64,000 nucleotides of DNA from Spongilla lacustris (taxonomy: Eukaryota; Porifera; Demospongiae; Spongillida; Spongillidae): NCBI GenBank assembly GCA_949361645.1, contig OX442417.1, forward strand, positions 8,478,275-8,542,274. The letters run 5' to 3'. Below the pieces are notes generated by a model. The model was not told the DNA's origin and did not search any database. It saw only the letters and a program-made list of their open reading frames with translations. Positions 23,441 through 35,730 of the stretch are shown here, one piece after another; positions within the stretch are counted from its first letter, which is position 1, and the number at the start of each line of letters is the position of its first letter. The position numbers were made by a program, and so were the translations under genes.

Positions 23441-24371
23441 TATACCTGAATAGAGTGTTGCCACCTTGCCAAAGTGGTATAAGGAAGTATCTAGCTATCT
23501 TAGCCTCGACTGTACCTTTAGAAAGGGCTTGCTCCACGGCATGAGTTATACACCAGAAAAGAAATCATGCATGAAGTCACTTACTCGACCGGCTGGATAA
23601 ATACGTGGCATAATATCACATGCAGGAAAAGAATTTAAGCCGACATGATTAAATCACTGCGTGATTGATATATGCTTTCCGATTACATAATGATTCAAAA
23701 ACGATTTTGTGATCGTGTTGTAATTTTGCCACTATACAAGTACCCCCTGCATGCATCTTCCACATCGAAAAAAGACTCGTTTAAAAATATTATCTCCATA
23801 ACCGTGAACTCTTCATACAATATTTCAGGAAATGATACATGTATAATATGAAAGAGGTACTTTTATTAGCGTTCGCGGTTACACGTTTAAATACTTACAT
23901 GGGCGGCTGATTTTTATTTCGATGGGGACGGATAATTGCCAGTATGTATGTACGCAGCACCGCAGCGCAATTCGAATGTATGTGTGTGGCCCAACACTGG
24001 TTGCATCTGCTGAATGACTTTTCTTATCCGTATATCCCATGTACGTTTGTATCGCGATATGGCCAAAAATAAATAAATGCTCCCCCATCGGAGTCTGAGG
24101 CGGAGCCCTAGAAGCTTTCACATTTTCGCTTCAAACCCCGCTAAAATCAGCGTATTCGCAGCGCAATGATTTTTTCAAAAAGAATTTACATACGCGCGAA
24201 AGACAACGAAGTTTATTGCGACAATTGAGTCTCGTAACGGCCGTCAACAGGCGGCTGAGAATATTGGATATGCTCGCGTGAGCAAATCGTACTTCTCCTC
24301 TATATTAATTGTTGTTGGCCCGGGATGTATGTACAATCACCATTTGCACCTTTTACAGAACGGTGCACCTA

Positions 24372-24404
24372 ATGGACCTTTTGCCTGTGACGTCACGCAT
24401 GAAT

Positions 24405-24438
<34 letters not shown>

Positions 24439-24828
24439 ACTTAAAAAATAGCATAACTTCACCATCATAGCTCCTACATGCTTTTCCTTTTAAATTTTAA
24501 TTAAGAAGTAAATTATCACACGTTTCATTTTTGTTGTATTTCACGATGGAGCTCTGTAAAGGATTTGTATGCAGAGAAACATTGCAGAAAATGAGACACG
24601 CGCAGTCGTGCTGTTCGATTTTTTTTTTGGGGGGGGGGGGCAACTTGTGAGCGCTGTAACATTTGCACCATAAATGGCGGCGAAGGTACTTCATTTTGGA
24701 ATATAGTGAGGCATTCATTTTCACCATTCATTTTCGTAGTTGCTGAGTTTCTTCGTGAGGTTCCTATAAGGACTTATGTTGTGTCAAACACAACCAATTA
24801 ATCTGTGACGAGAAGGCAAAAGGTCCAT
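24372..24828. mobile_element. Non-autonomous element with ATGGACC ends and TA target duplication
   Basis: Left end ATGGACCTTTTGCC and right end GGCAAAAGGTCCAT are inverted, flanked by TA on both sides (24370-24371 and 24829-24830). Inside are two long G tracts (24407-24436 and near 24628), each followed by CAACTT. A related, shorter element is at 28551-28799. TA duplication suggests the Tc1/mariner group (inference). Confidence 0.6.
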
Positions 24829-26030
24829 TAAACCTTTAGTGACGATCGGTAGACCATGTACATTTAAAGACTGAACCTTTGTTATTATTAATTATGATCG
24901 TGATTCAGTTAAGTTAGTATACAAGCTTTCGAAGAAACGAACAGATTAATAAAACGTTCGCGGTTATTAAATAAAATTTAATATCTCGAATTAATCATTG
25001 AAACACAAAAGGTGTGATGCGTGTGCGTTACGTACGGTATAGGTAGTGCGCGCGCATGCGCATCGTGTGTGTGTTTGGTGGGAGGGGGGGAGGCGTCAAT
25101 TTTATGACAGGGGCGGCATTTAATATGAATGCCCCCCCCCCCCCCCCCCCCCCCCCCCGTTCCCCCCCAAGGCTACAGTGGTTTTCACCGAAAGAGGGGG
25201 GAAATGCAATAATGCACATTTTTTATAATATCTCATGAATGGTATATAATTGTATCATGCCAATTACTTAATTCAATTATTAATAACTTGTAAACAAAAC
25301 AATGCACCATAGTAAACAACTGCTGGTCAGGTTGGATGTTCAAGGCTACAACTCTTCTATACTTTGCAGTTAAGTTACCAATTTTTTTTGTAAGTACCCA
25401 ATACAGGTGAGTAGTACCGACAGAGTTGTATTGAGCTCTTAAAGTCTTACTCGCTGTGGAGATCGGTAGGAAAGTATCGCTTTTCAGAGGGAGGCGGGGT
25501 CTTCGTATGAATTCGGACAAATTAGTTTGACTTAAGGATTAAATTTAAAATTGACTTATTCTAAACTGATGAGAGGTCTCTGGGGTATCCATGCAATTTT
25601 TTGGCAGCTTGCTATAGGCATTAAACAATCCATGAAATGTTAAAAATCTTAACATTGAAAGCCATTTTTCACCCGTTTGTAGGACTTCTCCGTATATCAT
25701 AGTAAACGTGTAGCACATAATCATGCGTTTGTACTATTCTATCAAGTATTCTACACGTAGAAATGCTTTTAAAAGTTACGTACAGTGCTTAAAAACGCAA
25801 ATACTATGATTCTTTATTACATAGATATTTAAGTAAGGGGATTGGAAAACGCATCACGTGAGCGCATGACGCACTAGCATGCACCCTTAAACCAACGAAG
25901 ACCGATCTAATCTATAATTTGTATAGTTTTTATTTTTAAAATGAACATATATAAAGTGAATTTTAAATAAATAATAAACATGCAATTTAAGACTGAAGTT
26001 TAGGAATTAAGAGATATTGGGCAACCCTTA
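24829..26030. other. No gene; G/C homopolymer and AT-rich DNA
   Basis: Contains a G-rich/C-run block at 25080-25170 with a run of about 25 C, then AT-rich sequence without a supported frame. Confidence 0.45.
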
Positions 26031-26146
26031 CATGTATGTGGATAAACTGCAACTAAAATCTGGCTAGAATTATATATCACTACAATCCTTGTTTTTTCAT
26101 AGGATCTCAAACAACTTTTAATACAACAACTATATTAAACTTACAG

Positions 26147-26581
26147 TATCTATTGATAGTCCTACAACTGCTCCCATTGGCCACTACAACAAAACATCAC
26201 CAAATGTCATTGGTAAGAAGTAGCCATGGGACATATAGTTATCATGTCAAAGTTCCTTCATGTGTATATACATTAACTTCTTTGGGTGCGTGTGTACACA
26301 TTTGAATACACAGTGTATGGAGCTATATGTGAAACATCAGCAGTGTTGATATCAATGGTTATAGTCATGGTCTGTGTAGGTGTCTACATCAGATGTAAAC
26401 ATAAAGGTACAGTGATGGTTTTGGGGTTTTACTCTAAATAGTGCACACTTTTGTAGGAAACATTAAAAGCACCCAAATAGAACTTGAACAGAACAATGCA
26501 TATGAAGTGATTAACAAACTGTCATGTCCTTTGGATGAAGAGAACATGGAACCATGTCCTGCATATAGAGTAGTGCTGTAA
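26147..26581 (+). CDS. Receptor copy C: stalk, transmembrane and tail exons only
   Basis: Three exons match gene B: stalk 26147-26212, transmembrane 26314-26406 ('SAVLISMVIVMVCVGVYI', RCKHK) and tail 26457-26581 ending TAA. Splice sites are intact and junctions phase 1. The tail keeps both tyrosine motifs ('NNAYEVI', 'PAYRVVL'). No leader, Ig or FN3 exon is found upstream within the transposon-rich 21-26 kb; similarity to gene B begins in the intron before the stalk, at about 26030. It is either a truncated duplicate or a cassette whose ectodomain exons lie far away. The 3' flank is shared with copy D. Confidence 0.6.
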
Positions 26582-28550
26582 TCTGACTTAACCTTGTGCA
26601 CTTTACACAAAAAAATTGCATTCCTTGTGCAATGGTCATTCTTTTCTTTTAATTTACTCATAACGTGCTCCACCTATATTGTTCCCATTGATCAATCATT
26701 GCATCCTATAATGGTTACTTACACTATATTGTGAAAGTCCTCATTATCATTTTCACACAGGTAAATAATGCTAACTATTTCATTCTCTTAACAATTGAAC
26801 TTTATCTCTAAAAGCCTATTAAGCTGAAATGCATTTATTCATATATTAGCCATTTATAGGATTTGAAGAGAATTCCTTGTTCCCTGCTTTTATCCAGTCC
26901 TACATACCTCCAGTTTTCTAATTTTCTAATAATGTTATTTTCCGGGTTTCTGTAGCACCTTAATGCATGCATAAATGTAACAATATATCCACAAAAGGGA
27001 GGTGTAGTACTTTTTCCATTTTACCCCTGTATCCTTGCTCTTATAAACACAACTATTGCATTTATATCCACCACCAATTTTGTCATTGAGAATGCTTTCT
27101 TGTAAATTAATAATGGGAAACTGGAAGTATGGTTATTAGAAAGCCCAGGCATCTTCTTGGTACACGGTGAGTCCACAATGACCACTGTTGAGATGACCAC
27201 AGTATGAATTGTAGTAACAAATGGAGGTGGCCAGACATGGCACATAATCAGTACAGCATGCAGTGATAAGACATACAACCATTCATAGGCCACTAATGTT
27301 TAGGCTTGTGATCCTAGGCTTAAGACATACCATGTGATTCTAGACCACGTACTACTTTGTGTTAAGAGGAATGATTAACATTAAAGTCCCCATGCATCTT
27401 CCATTATGAGATGAGTTATTTACATTGCAAAAAGCACAGCTACAACTTAAGTATGAGCAAATCCTCATTAATTTAACATACATGTACAAGTCGTAGACAT
27501 AAACGTTTGCACAACTAGGCAAGATACCTAAAGGATCATAATTACGAAGAACTGTGCACATTTTGGATGTACCTAGAAGCCAAATGTTTCTATAACAGCA
27601 TTAAGCAATTCAGGGAAGTCCCGAAAAAGCTGTCTTTCACAACATCCTCAATTTGTTTGGTTTTTAACTTTGAATGATGCAAAACAAATTCAGAGCAGGA
27701 CAATTGATAAACAGAAACATAACGAAAAGGAATTAGAACACCACACCCAGGACCACTGGTATGATATATCCTGCCATGTAGCTAGCAGCTGCAAAGTGTC
27801 ACTAGTATTGCATTAGGACAAACATGATGTTGCTAGGCAGCGACATGGTTTCACAACAGCTGGAGCTAAACCTCAGTGTACATGTACATATACTTCAGTT
27901 ATTGCATACTGTACATTCTATGTGTCCATGAAACCAGGAAAAAAAGTAATTCTATGTGAGGAAGTTGGGATTTGAAAGTGTAAAGATAAAGCTGCTTGAA
28001 TTCTAAGATTTACCCAAATGTAGTAGGCCCTACTCAGCAATATTTTTGGATATTCTTGTTTCGTAGAATTTTTTTTCCAACAAGCTACATGTACATAAAC
28101 ACTATCATTTATGCAATTGAAGTAGTCCTGCTGTGTAAGAATGTGGCATGAATATTCCTCATATTTACCAACAAGCTAGATAAACACTATCATTTGAGCA
28201 CACACATATGCAAGCAAATAACAGTACATGTTACAAAGAGAGCTGAACACAAAATGATGCAATAGGTGGAGGTGTGCAGGTACAAAGGTTGCTGAAATAG
28301 TCATCAAAAGTACCACTACGTACATATGTCATACGGAGCACCAGTTTGGGCTGATATCTGACACATAAAGACAAAACTATAGTCCACAATCTAGTATCTT
28401 CCATCTGGAATGGCTTAAAGCATTGGTCCCACCTGTTGACATGCAGAAGAAATACATTCAACATATATTGTATAAGGTACTGTCGGCCATGTCCATGTGA
28501 CATTTGAGCTACATGTACCAACTGCATTATACACATGTACTGCACATTAA
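26582..28550. repeat. 3' flank of copy C, duplicated at 54140-55635
   Basis: Many blocks repeat in the same order and direction downstream of copy D: for example GAGATGACCACAGTATG at about 27192 and 54400, GTGGCCAGACATGGCACATA near 27229 and 54450, GCAAACGTTTATGTC on the minus strand near 27500 and 54665, and TAGTGGTACTTTTGAT (minus) near 28310 and 55375. Weak minus-strand frames with hydrophobic stretches exist in both copies but differ by frameshifts, so I call no gene. The similarity ends where the 28551 element begins. Confidence 0.7.
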
Positions 28551-28799
28551 ATGGACCCTTTGCATGAAAGATCGGAACAAATACCATGTCTGGCATAAAA
28601 ACCTCAGTGTAATAAAATGGCAACACTTGGACTCATTCCTTTCCACTCAGACTCTTTTGCCGGCCACCGATCCAGTTCCTGATCAAACTAGTAAGCTTGA
28701 CATTCACAGTCTGACATACCAAGATATACATGTATGATATCAGACTCTATCAAGCTTACTGTTGCCAGCATAGTTTGATCTTCAATGCAAAGGGTCCAT
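28551..28799. mobile_element. Short element with ATGGACCCTTTGC inverted ends
   Basis: ATGGACCCTTTGCATGAAAG on the left is matched by the inverse CTTCAATGCAAAGGGTCCAT on the right. A second internal inverted pair (GATCAAACTAGTAAGCTTGA against TCAAGCTTACTGTTGCC...) makes it strongly foldback. Ends are related to those at 24372-24828. It sits exactly where the C/D segmental duplication ends. Confidence 0.6.
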
Positions 28800-28801
28800 T
28801 A

Positions 28802-29240
28802 CATCCTTATAGGGATACATGTACTGTACACTACATTACCTCCTTAGGGATACATGTACTGTACACTACATTACCTTCTTAGGGATACATGTACTGTACA
28901 CTACATTACCTCCTTAGGGATACATGTACTGTACACTACATTACCTCCTTAGGGATACATGTACTGTACACTACATTACCTCCTTAGGGATACATGTACT
29001 GTACACTACATTACCTCTTTAGGGATACATGTACTGTACACTACATTACCTCCTTAGGGATACATGTACTGTACACTGCATTACCTCCTTAGGGATACAT
29101 GTACTGTACACTACATTACCTCCTTAGGGATACATGTACTGTACACTACATTACCTCCTTAGGGACATACGTACTGTACACTACATTACCTCCTTAGGGA
29201 TACATGTACTGTACACTACATTATTTCCTTAGGGATACAC
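28802..29240. repeat. 35-bp minisatellite, first array (about 12-13 units)
   Basis: A 35-bp unit containing AGGGATACATGTACTGTACA and ACTACATTACCTCCTT is repeated head to tail with very few changes. The same unit forms a larger array at 57826-58830. No spacers, so not CRISPR. Confidence 0.95.
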
Positions 29241-29797
29241 TACATCATTTAACCCATTTCGAAGCTAAATTTGAAAATACGCTTCAATAACTATATCCCT
29301 ACACTGTACGGTTACACACATCCATTCAGAGCGCGCGCGGACCATTCGAAGTAGTGGTATTCACACCTCAAAGGGTGTCGCAAGGGTTGGATTTCTTGGA
29401 GTCGATCACAGAAAAATTTTGAAAGATTTGTGAAGGCAGAGATCATATATATATATATATACAAGACCGTAGTAAGGTGGGGCTTAAGCCCCCCTAAATT
29501 TTGGGCCAGCATATTATTTATAAAAAGGATACACGTTGATGTTCTAATAAATTATATGGTAACGGTACCACAAACGGACATAAAAAAACCGATATTGGAA
29601 GCCGCCCGAAAGAGTGGTCAACCATCGATCGATGTCCATTTTAATTTGAGGTACGTCTCAAAGCAGCTTCCAGGAAGTTGAAAGATCATGATTTGTAATT
29701 TCCAAATGTTGGTCTTCCAACTTCAGCTGCTTCTTCTCGAGCCTGCACTACTGTGTCCCAAGTAGACACCAGCACTAGTAGTATGCCCCAACTCCAG

Positions 29798-30177
29798 CCT
29801 AAGAAAATTTTTTTCTCTGTCTTGCCAAAATTTGTTCCAAATTTTTGCGTAATACGTTTTTGCAAGTGTTCCAGTTGTTCTAGAGAACTATTAAACATCC
29901 TTATGTCATAAAATTGCAGGCATATCACTCTACTAACTTGTACAGGTTGAAGAGTTTCTAAAATGCATTCCCCCGAGCCGGAAATTTTATAGCGGCACGC
30001 CCCTTATAGCATATTAGCGCGCATGCCTCGACAGGGAATCACTATTTAGAAACTCTTCAACCTGTAGATATGCCTGCAATTTAATGATTTTTAATAGTTC
30101 TCTAGAAAAACTGGAACACTTGCAAAAACATATTACGCAAGAAATCTTGGCAAGACATAGAAACATTTTTCTTAGGG
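29798..30177. repeat. Foldback repeat with arms of about 130-160 bp
   Basis: The left arm (29798-29960, from CCTAAGAAAA to GAAGAGTTTCTA) is inverted in the right arm (30047-30177). Shared words include TTTTGCAAGTGTTCCAGTT and TCTAGAGAACTATTAAA. The left arm has extra bases, so the arms are imperfect. The loop of about 86 bp is GC-richer. No coding sequence. Confidence 0.8.
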
Positions 30178-30396
30178 TATACAGTCATTTATCATCAAGC
30201 AGCAGTCTTTAAACTGGTGCATGATTTCACATGTGCTTATGTAAAGATGATACAGATATGTTAGACCTTCAATCAGTGGCAAATGACTTCGTAAGCCATA
30301 ATTCAAGCCGCCACACTGTATTTGGAACATTTGTTTAATGCATACTGCACAGAATGTATACATTTTAGTGTACTTATGCATCATATTACGTGACTC

Positions 30397-30419
30397 CCCC
30401 CCCCCCCCCCCCCCCCCCC
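30397..30419. repeat. Poly-C tract
   Basis: An uninterrupted run of about 23 C between AT-rich flanks, one of more than a dozen long G/C homopolymers in the window. Confidence 0.9.
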
Positions 30420-30897
30420 GGTGTAGGTAACTGCCTAAGTGACGTTGGAGCTATCAATCAATATATTTTTCTTTGACAAATCAATAATGGTTTTTTTTGT
30501 CCGTGGGATTAACGCAAAACTGTGCACGAATTTTCTGTGTGGGATAAAAGCTGGTTAGCTATCGATTCTTTAGCCAAGTTCTCATCGTGCAAAATAGTTG
30601 TACGGTGTGACGCCGTTTATTTGGGTTTGAACAAGCCAGTAAGTGGTTGTTTCATGAATTACAACACCATGCTTTTGTGGGGAGTTTCGTCTTACCGTAA
30701 GCTTTATTTTTATTTTTTACAGAATCTGTCCACATCTGACTGGGTCACAGCCTCTTTCACTGCCCCTACATGTATCTGCCTCTGTCACTCCCACCCTTAT
30801 CTACCTCAGTTAGTCACTTCCCTTTGGTATCTGCCTCCTGTAAGTAACTGAAGAGAATGAACTTACAGGCCTAGGATCATTTACATAGGCAACAGAT
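30420..30897. other. No supported gene
   Basis: A short plus-strand frame (from about 30522) of unclear meaning, then CT-rich sequence that grades into the following minisatellite. Nothing recognised. Confidence 0.35.
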
Positions 30898-31375
30898 GGG
30901 GAGGCAGATAGGGGTAGTGATAGAGGCAGATAGGGGTAGTGATAGAGGCAGATAGGGGCAGTGATAGAGGCAGATAGGGGTAGTGATAGAGGCAGATAGG
31001 GGTAGTGATAGAGGCAGATAGGGCAGTGATAGAGGCAGATAGGGGTAGTGATAGAGGCAGATAGAGGGGCAGTGACAGAGGCAGAGGGGGCAGTGATAGA
31101 GGCAGAGGGGGCAGTGATAGAGGCAGAGGGGGCAGTGATAGAGGCAGATAGGGGTAGTGATAGAGGCAGAGGGGGCAGTGATAGAGGCAGAGGGGGCAGT
31201 GATAGAGGCAGAGGGGGCAGTGATAAAGGCAGAGGGGGCAGTGATAGAGGCAGAGGGGGCAGTTATAGAGGGAGAGGGGGCAGTTATAGAGGCAGAGGGG
31301 GCAGTGATAGAGGCAGAGGGGGCAGTGACAGAGGCAGAGGGGGCAGTGATAGAGGCAGATAGGAAGGCAGATAGG
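30898..31375. repeat. 21-22-bp purine-rich minisatellite
   Basis: Two related units alternate in blocks: GATAGAGGCAGATAGGGGTA (22-bp type, mainly 30898-31065) and GATAGAGGCAGAGGGGGCAG (21-bp type, mainly 31066-31360). The long frames across it on both strands are by-products of the period. The two-zone structure shows that one variant amplified locally. Confidence 0.9.
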
Positions 31376-31770
31376 GTCTCTAGTATCAATGCAGCAGAGT
31401 CAAGACAATGGAGTGGCTGTAAAATTGGCGGATATGTCAGGGATTGTGAAACTGTGGATTACTGTTTAGGGTATTTTCATTAGCCAGTGCCTGGGATTGA
31501 GCATGCAGTACAGGAATGTTACTATAAGACACTTAAAAAATCACTTAAACTCCCTAAATGCATGTGTTGTTTGAAGTCAGCCTGTCCCTGTCTATTAACT
31601 TGTACAGACCAATTGTAATCCTTGCATATACTTCAGTTGCTGGGCCTACCAGAGATAATTCTATATATTATCTCTGGGCCTACCAGCACTTACATGCGTG
31701 ATACTGGGTGTTAATTATTCGAGTTTCCAATTAATCTCCTACTCTATTATCTATGGTGCGGCAAACGACA

Positions 31771-31880
31771 TACCAGGGGCGGCGGAAGGGGAGGGGGGGG
31801 GGGGGGGCCGGGGTGGGCCATAGTCCCTCCAAATATTAATATGGGGGGGGGGGGGGGGGGGGGGGGGCTGAGCCCCCCCC
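31771..31880. mobile_element. GC-rich G-tract element
   Basis: Begins CAGGGGCGGCGGAAGG, the typical family end, and contains G runs at about 31790-31807 and 31843-31867. Followed by CCATGTCATGAATAG. No coding sequence. Confidence 0.5.
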
Positions 31881-32915
31881 CATGTCATGAATAGAAGAGC
31901 GGTTTGCATGGGCTACACCATGCATGTACACGTACGTACGTACGTACGGTAGACTCGCAAGCGCCCGGCATGCCACCTACGCAAATATGGTTTTACAAAA
32001 GTGTTGTGTTATCATAACACAAGCCTGGGTTAAGAAAGCGTGTCGCCGCTTACTTGAATTTAATTCATAAATCACACCATCATATGATGTCAACCTAGCA
32101 ACCGCGATGTCGTATCCTACATGTGTATTGATATCAACCGTGATTGATGATTCAATAGGATCAAACCAAAACATAGTTAGTTCACCTACAAGTATACTCC
32201 AAAAAAATAATATATAAATTAGCTCATACCATGCATGGTAGAACTTAGGCGTAAGCTAGTCTTCCCCTATTCAATCATACGTACGCTGAGGCGGCTGAGC
32301 TCTTAAAACCATACTTAAGTGCGTGGCACTGGCGATCGGCGAGAACCGGTTGTGGTTCTGCATTTTATTACATGTATCATGCATTCATATTATTATATAA
32401 CTTTGTAATTTAACTTAAAAAGATGTACAGGCGCTTGGATTTTCCATGTGTGTGATGCATGGTCAGAACCCACCTCGAAAAGAAACCATGCGCCGCGACA
32501 GCATGCATCGAGGAAGTATATTGCGATGTATATACGTAGCGGTCAAATTAAGCGGCAATATCGCCGTCCATGTCATTTTTTTAATCTGCGATATTGGGGA
32601 AGCACGGTTGTTCAATTCCATTGAAACATTAGGTTTAGAAAAGAAATATTGAATCATCCCTTAGCGTTTGGTGCTAATCACGTGCTCGGCCCGCGCTTCC
32701 ACAAGAAACTGTGGCCTTCGTCAGCGGCCTACCTCAAAAGAACACCTCTCAGAAAGTATGGATTTCCCACGACCTCCAGCAAAAAACACCGAAAAAAAAC
32801 AACGTGGAAGGTATAGCTAAGGCATGTGTGTACCGTTTTTGTGTGTAGGCTAATCGAGAACGATAATTTTTGTTAAGTTACACACGAACAAAACTAACCA
32901 TTGTTTTAGCAAACC
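31881..32915. other. No gene recognised
   Basis: Mixed sequence with a CGTACGTACGTACG tract near 31930. Small frames on both strands near 32460-32650 overlap each other and are not supported by similarity. Confidence 0.35.
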
Positions 32916-33012
32916 TCAACTAGTGCGCGGTGCAAATCTCAACTAGTGCGCTGTGCACGGTGCAAACCTCAACTAGTGCGCGGTGCAAACTTCAAGTAGT
33001 GCGTGGCGCAAC
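32916..33012. repeat. Short tandem repeat next to the Pack-MULE-like insertion
   Basis: CTCAACTAGTGCGCGGTGCA and variants repeat about four times, at steps of roughly 23-28 bp. The last unit carries the 9-bp target duplication of the element at 33013. Confidence 0.7.
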
Positions 33013-33514
33013 TAGTCTCGTACCCAGACCCAGATTTTCACAGTTGCGCGGATGGATTACATCACCGCTACGTGAAAAGTGAGTGTTCAGATGCTGGAAG
33101 TTTGCATTCCTACGGTTCAGGCAGACTAAACACACACAATTGAAGCGATGAACCTTCTGGTGCAATATTAGTTCATCAAAAGCCAACGGTAGAACGGCGT
33201 AACATAACGACTCGCCGTAGCCCGTTGGAAAACTGACAAATGCATTGCGCCCACTCAAAACATGTACTACGCTTCTTAGCTGCTCTTCTTTGAACTTCGA
33301 ATACCCCACTCCATTTGCGTCGGTAATTGCTAATTGATCGCACGATTATAACAGAAGTATGCAATTACCGCATAACTCGAATCTGATTGGTTCCCCAACA
33401 TTCTGGGGAAGCTGGACAGAAATGAGTATAGGACTTTACCAGACCCACTTTTCACGTAGCGGTGATGTAATCCATCCGCGCAACTGTGAAAATCTGGGTC
33501 TGGGTACGAGACTA
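33013..33514. mobile_element. Pack-MULE-like element with long inverted ends and 9-bp target duplication
   Basis: The ends start TAGTCTCGTACCCAGACCCA and are inverted, near-perfect copies of about 68 bp (33013-33080 and 33447-33514). TGGCGCAAC directly flanks both sides (33004-33012 and 33515-33523). Long terminal repeats plus a 9-bp duplication are typical of Mutator-like elements. No transposase is present; the centre carries a helicase gene fragment. Confidence 0.75.
33120..33330 (-). pseudogene. Captured RecQ-type helicase fragment
   Basis: On the minus strand the interior of the 33013-33514 element encodes 'GYSKFKEEQLRSVVHVLSGR' and then 'FVSFPTGYGESLCYAVLP'. This matches the N-terminal helicase region of RecQ-family proteins: the Q-motif-like entry and the Walker A loop, usually TGxGKS. 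Here the catalytic Lys is Glu (GYGES), so ATP binding should be lost. Only about 50 residues of helicase are present, then the frame runs into the terminal repeat. Confidence 0.6.
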
Positions 33515-33523
33515 TGGCGCAAC

Positions 33524-34134
33524 TGCCTTAGTGCGCGACCTACCGGGCCACCGTACTTGTCATTCATGGTGTGGTACTGGTGGGAACTTTGCATCGATTG
33601 ACTCAGCCCCAAGTAGGCAAAATCCTGTAGTGTATGGGGCTTTAAAAGTAGTGTTAACTAAGAAGAAAAAAATAGTTGACAAACTTTACTGTTCTACCGG
33701 TATAGGGACTTGCAAGAGGCACTCATCAGGAGAACTGCTAGAAACGTCTCTCCTCAATATATCAGCTGCCATATGCATTTCACTTCTGGCTGGAGAACTG
33801 CTCCATTCAAGAACGTCCAATGCAGTGGCTGCGCAGTGAAGCATCACACCACTCATTAGCAGCATGCAGTATCAATTCTAGAGCACATTTTGCTTCTGAG
33901 GGAGACATGAGCTTTTCTAAGTGGCAGCATGGATGCAATGTTTCACTTCTGGTTGGAGAACTGCTCCATTCAAGAAGTCCAGGCTATGATGCATTTAGCA
34001 CAAATGAATGCATTGCATTAGGAACTCTACTGGCTGTGAGAGGAGTTCCAAACACAGAGGACATTCTAGCTTGCTTATACAACACAATTCGTGCCATTGG
34101 GGGCCTAGGACAATCAGGACGGTGTGTACAGTGA
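33524..34134 (+). other. Possible remnant of an unknown gene with an internal duplication
   Basis: Plus-strand frames over 33486-33839 and 33820-34134 share a repeated piece: 'SLLAGELLHSR' at about 33780 and 'SLLVGELLHSR' at about 33943. Later residues include 'STNECIALGTLLAVRGVP'. The composition looks protein-like, but no family is recognised and no splice model is convincing. Confidence 0.25.
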
Positions 34135-34597
34135 TGGGCCAATTACATGTATGTATCTGATAAGTGTGCTTGGCCATTCCGCCCGGTTGACGGGTTTGAT
34201 GTTTTCGTCTGTCATATATGAAAAGTATATGCAATTTTATATAATTGTGCATGCACACCTTTCATAATGTTACTTGTACCTTACACTCCTGAGCTTGGTA
34301 AGCTATCCACTGGAATGAGGCAACTTGTTGTTTTTTTTTGGAACACGCTTCATTTTTGCTCAACACTGTTGTCTGCATTTACACAACATTTTGTGGGTGT
34401 GTAGCTGGTACATCATTGTTTATGTTAGCTTATACTGAGCTAAGAAGGTGTTCTGCCACCTCCTTACACTGATATACAGTGTACCCTCCTACGATGGTCA
34501 ACCACTTACATGTATTTCCCACACATTCTACCAAGTTGCTTGATGCGGCGCGGTAATCCATCATTTGCCCACATTAAGTTGCAAGCGTGTCATTTAT

Positions 34598-34816
34598 TCA
34601 TGAAAATGCAAATATCACAGCAAGAGAAAAATCATCGTTATCGTCTTTTGGTATACATAGCCTTGTGCCCCCATCATTTCTCTTTACGAAAATTTCAAAC
34701 TTGCCCTGAGTTCTTAGAGGAGCTGCCCGTACAACGTCCAAAAACTGAAGGTCATATTCCGCACATAATTTCATAACTTCCTTGTGTACTGACATTAGAC
34801 GACATGAGATCAACAC
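34598..34816 (-). other. Small unrecognised frame
   Basis: A 72-residue minus-strand frame ('KEVMKLCAEYDLQFLDVVRA') with ordinary composition but no known relatives and no splice context. Surrounding 34140-35230 shows nothing else. Confidence 0.2.
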
Positions 34817-35229
34817 ATGCAGACATATTTTAGAAGAGGAATGTTAGAAGATGTGGAAACTATACTTGGTTTTTTATTAGAGTGTAAATACAATACGACA
34901 AAGACCTCTGAAAAGTTACGATGAAACGACTGCGATAATGAGCTCATAAAAAGTTGTGTTAAGAACCCGTACCGTATGTTCTTAATACGCAACCTAGTTT
35001 CCAACTCCAAACAACCGTGGAAGAGGTTTCCGCGTTGTTTTGGATGTCTCATAACCCATAGAAACCAATTTCATTGGGGATAAAAATCAACGCGGTACGA
35101 AATTATAAGTCCTATAAAGTGAAAATAATTAACATGTCTATTAGTACATTGACCGCTTCATCGCAATATACTTTCTCGATGCAGTGCATGATATGATATT
35201 CATATGCATGAAAAAATTATCGGACGTTC

Positions 35230-35295
35230 ATTTTAGCCCGTCCCCCCCCCCCCCCCCCCCCCCAAATGATTACCTTCCGCCGCCCCTGCATACTC
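35230..35295. mobile_element. GC-rich element end with poly-C tract
   Basis: A run of about 22 C followed by CCGCCGCCCCTGCAT, the inverse of the CAGGGGCGGCGG family end seen at 31771. Short fragment. Confidence 0.45.
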
Positions 35296-35730
35296 ATATA
35301 CATATAAGTTACAACAATAGTTGGTAGATGGACGCGTAACCTCATCCCACTGATCCCAGGCCCTATTTTTATATATATTAAAGTTAACGGGGCGAAAAAA
35401 ATAATAACCAATTACGATTATTTTTAGATCTGGTAATTTTTCCCATTTTTTCCATAAGCAATTCATTTGATCATGGTTGGGAGTCCGATTGTCTTTTAAC
35501 ATGTCACTTGTGTTTAGGTGGGCCAAATGAAGAACAGGACTTTTTAAAGGTAAATAAGGACGTTTAGTTAAGTATGAAAGAATTCGATTGATTTATTTAA
35601 ATACATGTACATATATGTGGTTACATACCTAACAAGCTTTAAGTCTACTTATTAATTATTTCATTCTGAGAACTAGGGATAAGGATACTGATCTACATAC
35701 ATGTACATGAAGAGATATACTAACCTTTAC

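Noticed and set aside
28231..28626. 131-residue minus-strand frame
   Set aside because: The homologous stretch near 55375 differs by a 4-bp indel and frameshifts, so the frame is not conserved.
30877..31483. SITAPSA and SDRGRGG repeat proteins
   Set aside because: By-products of the 21-22-bp minisatellite; no splice sites or unique flanks support coding.
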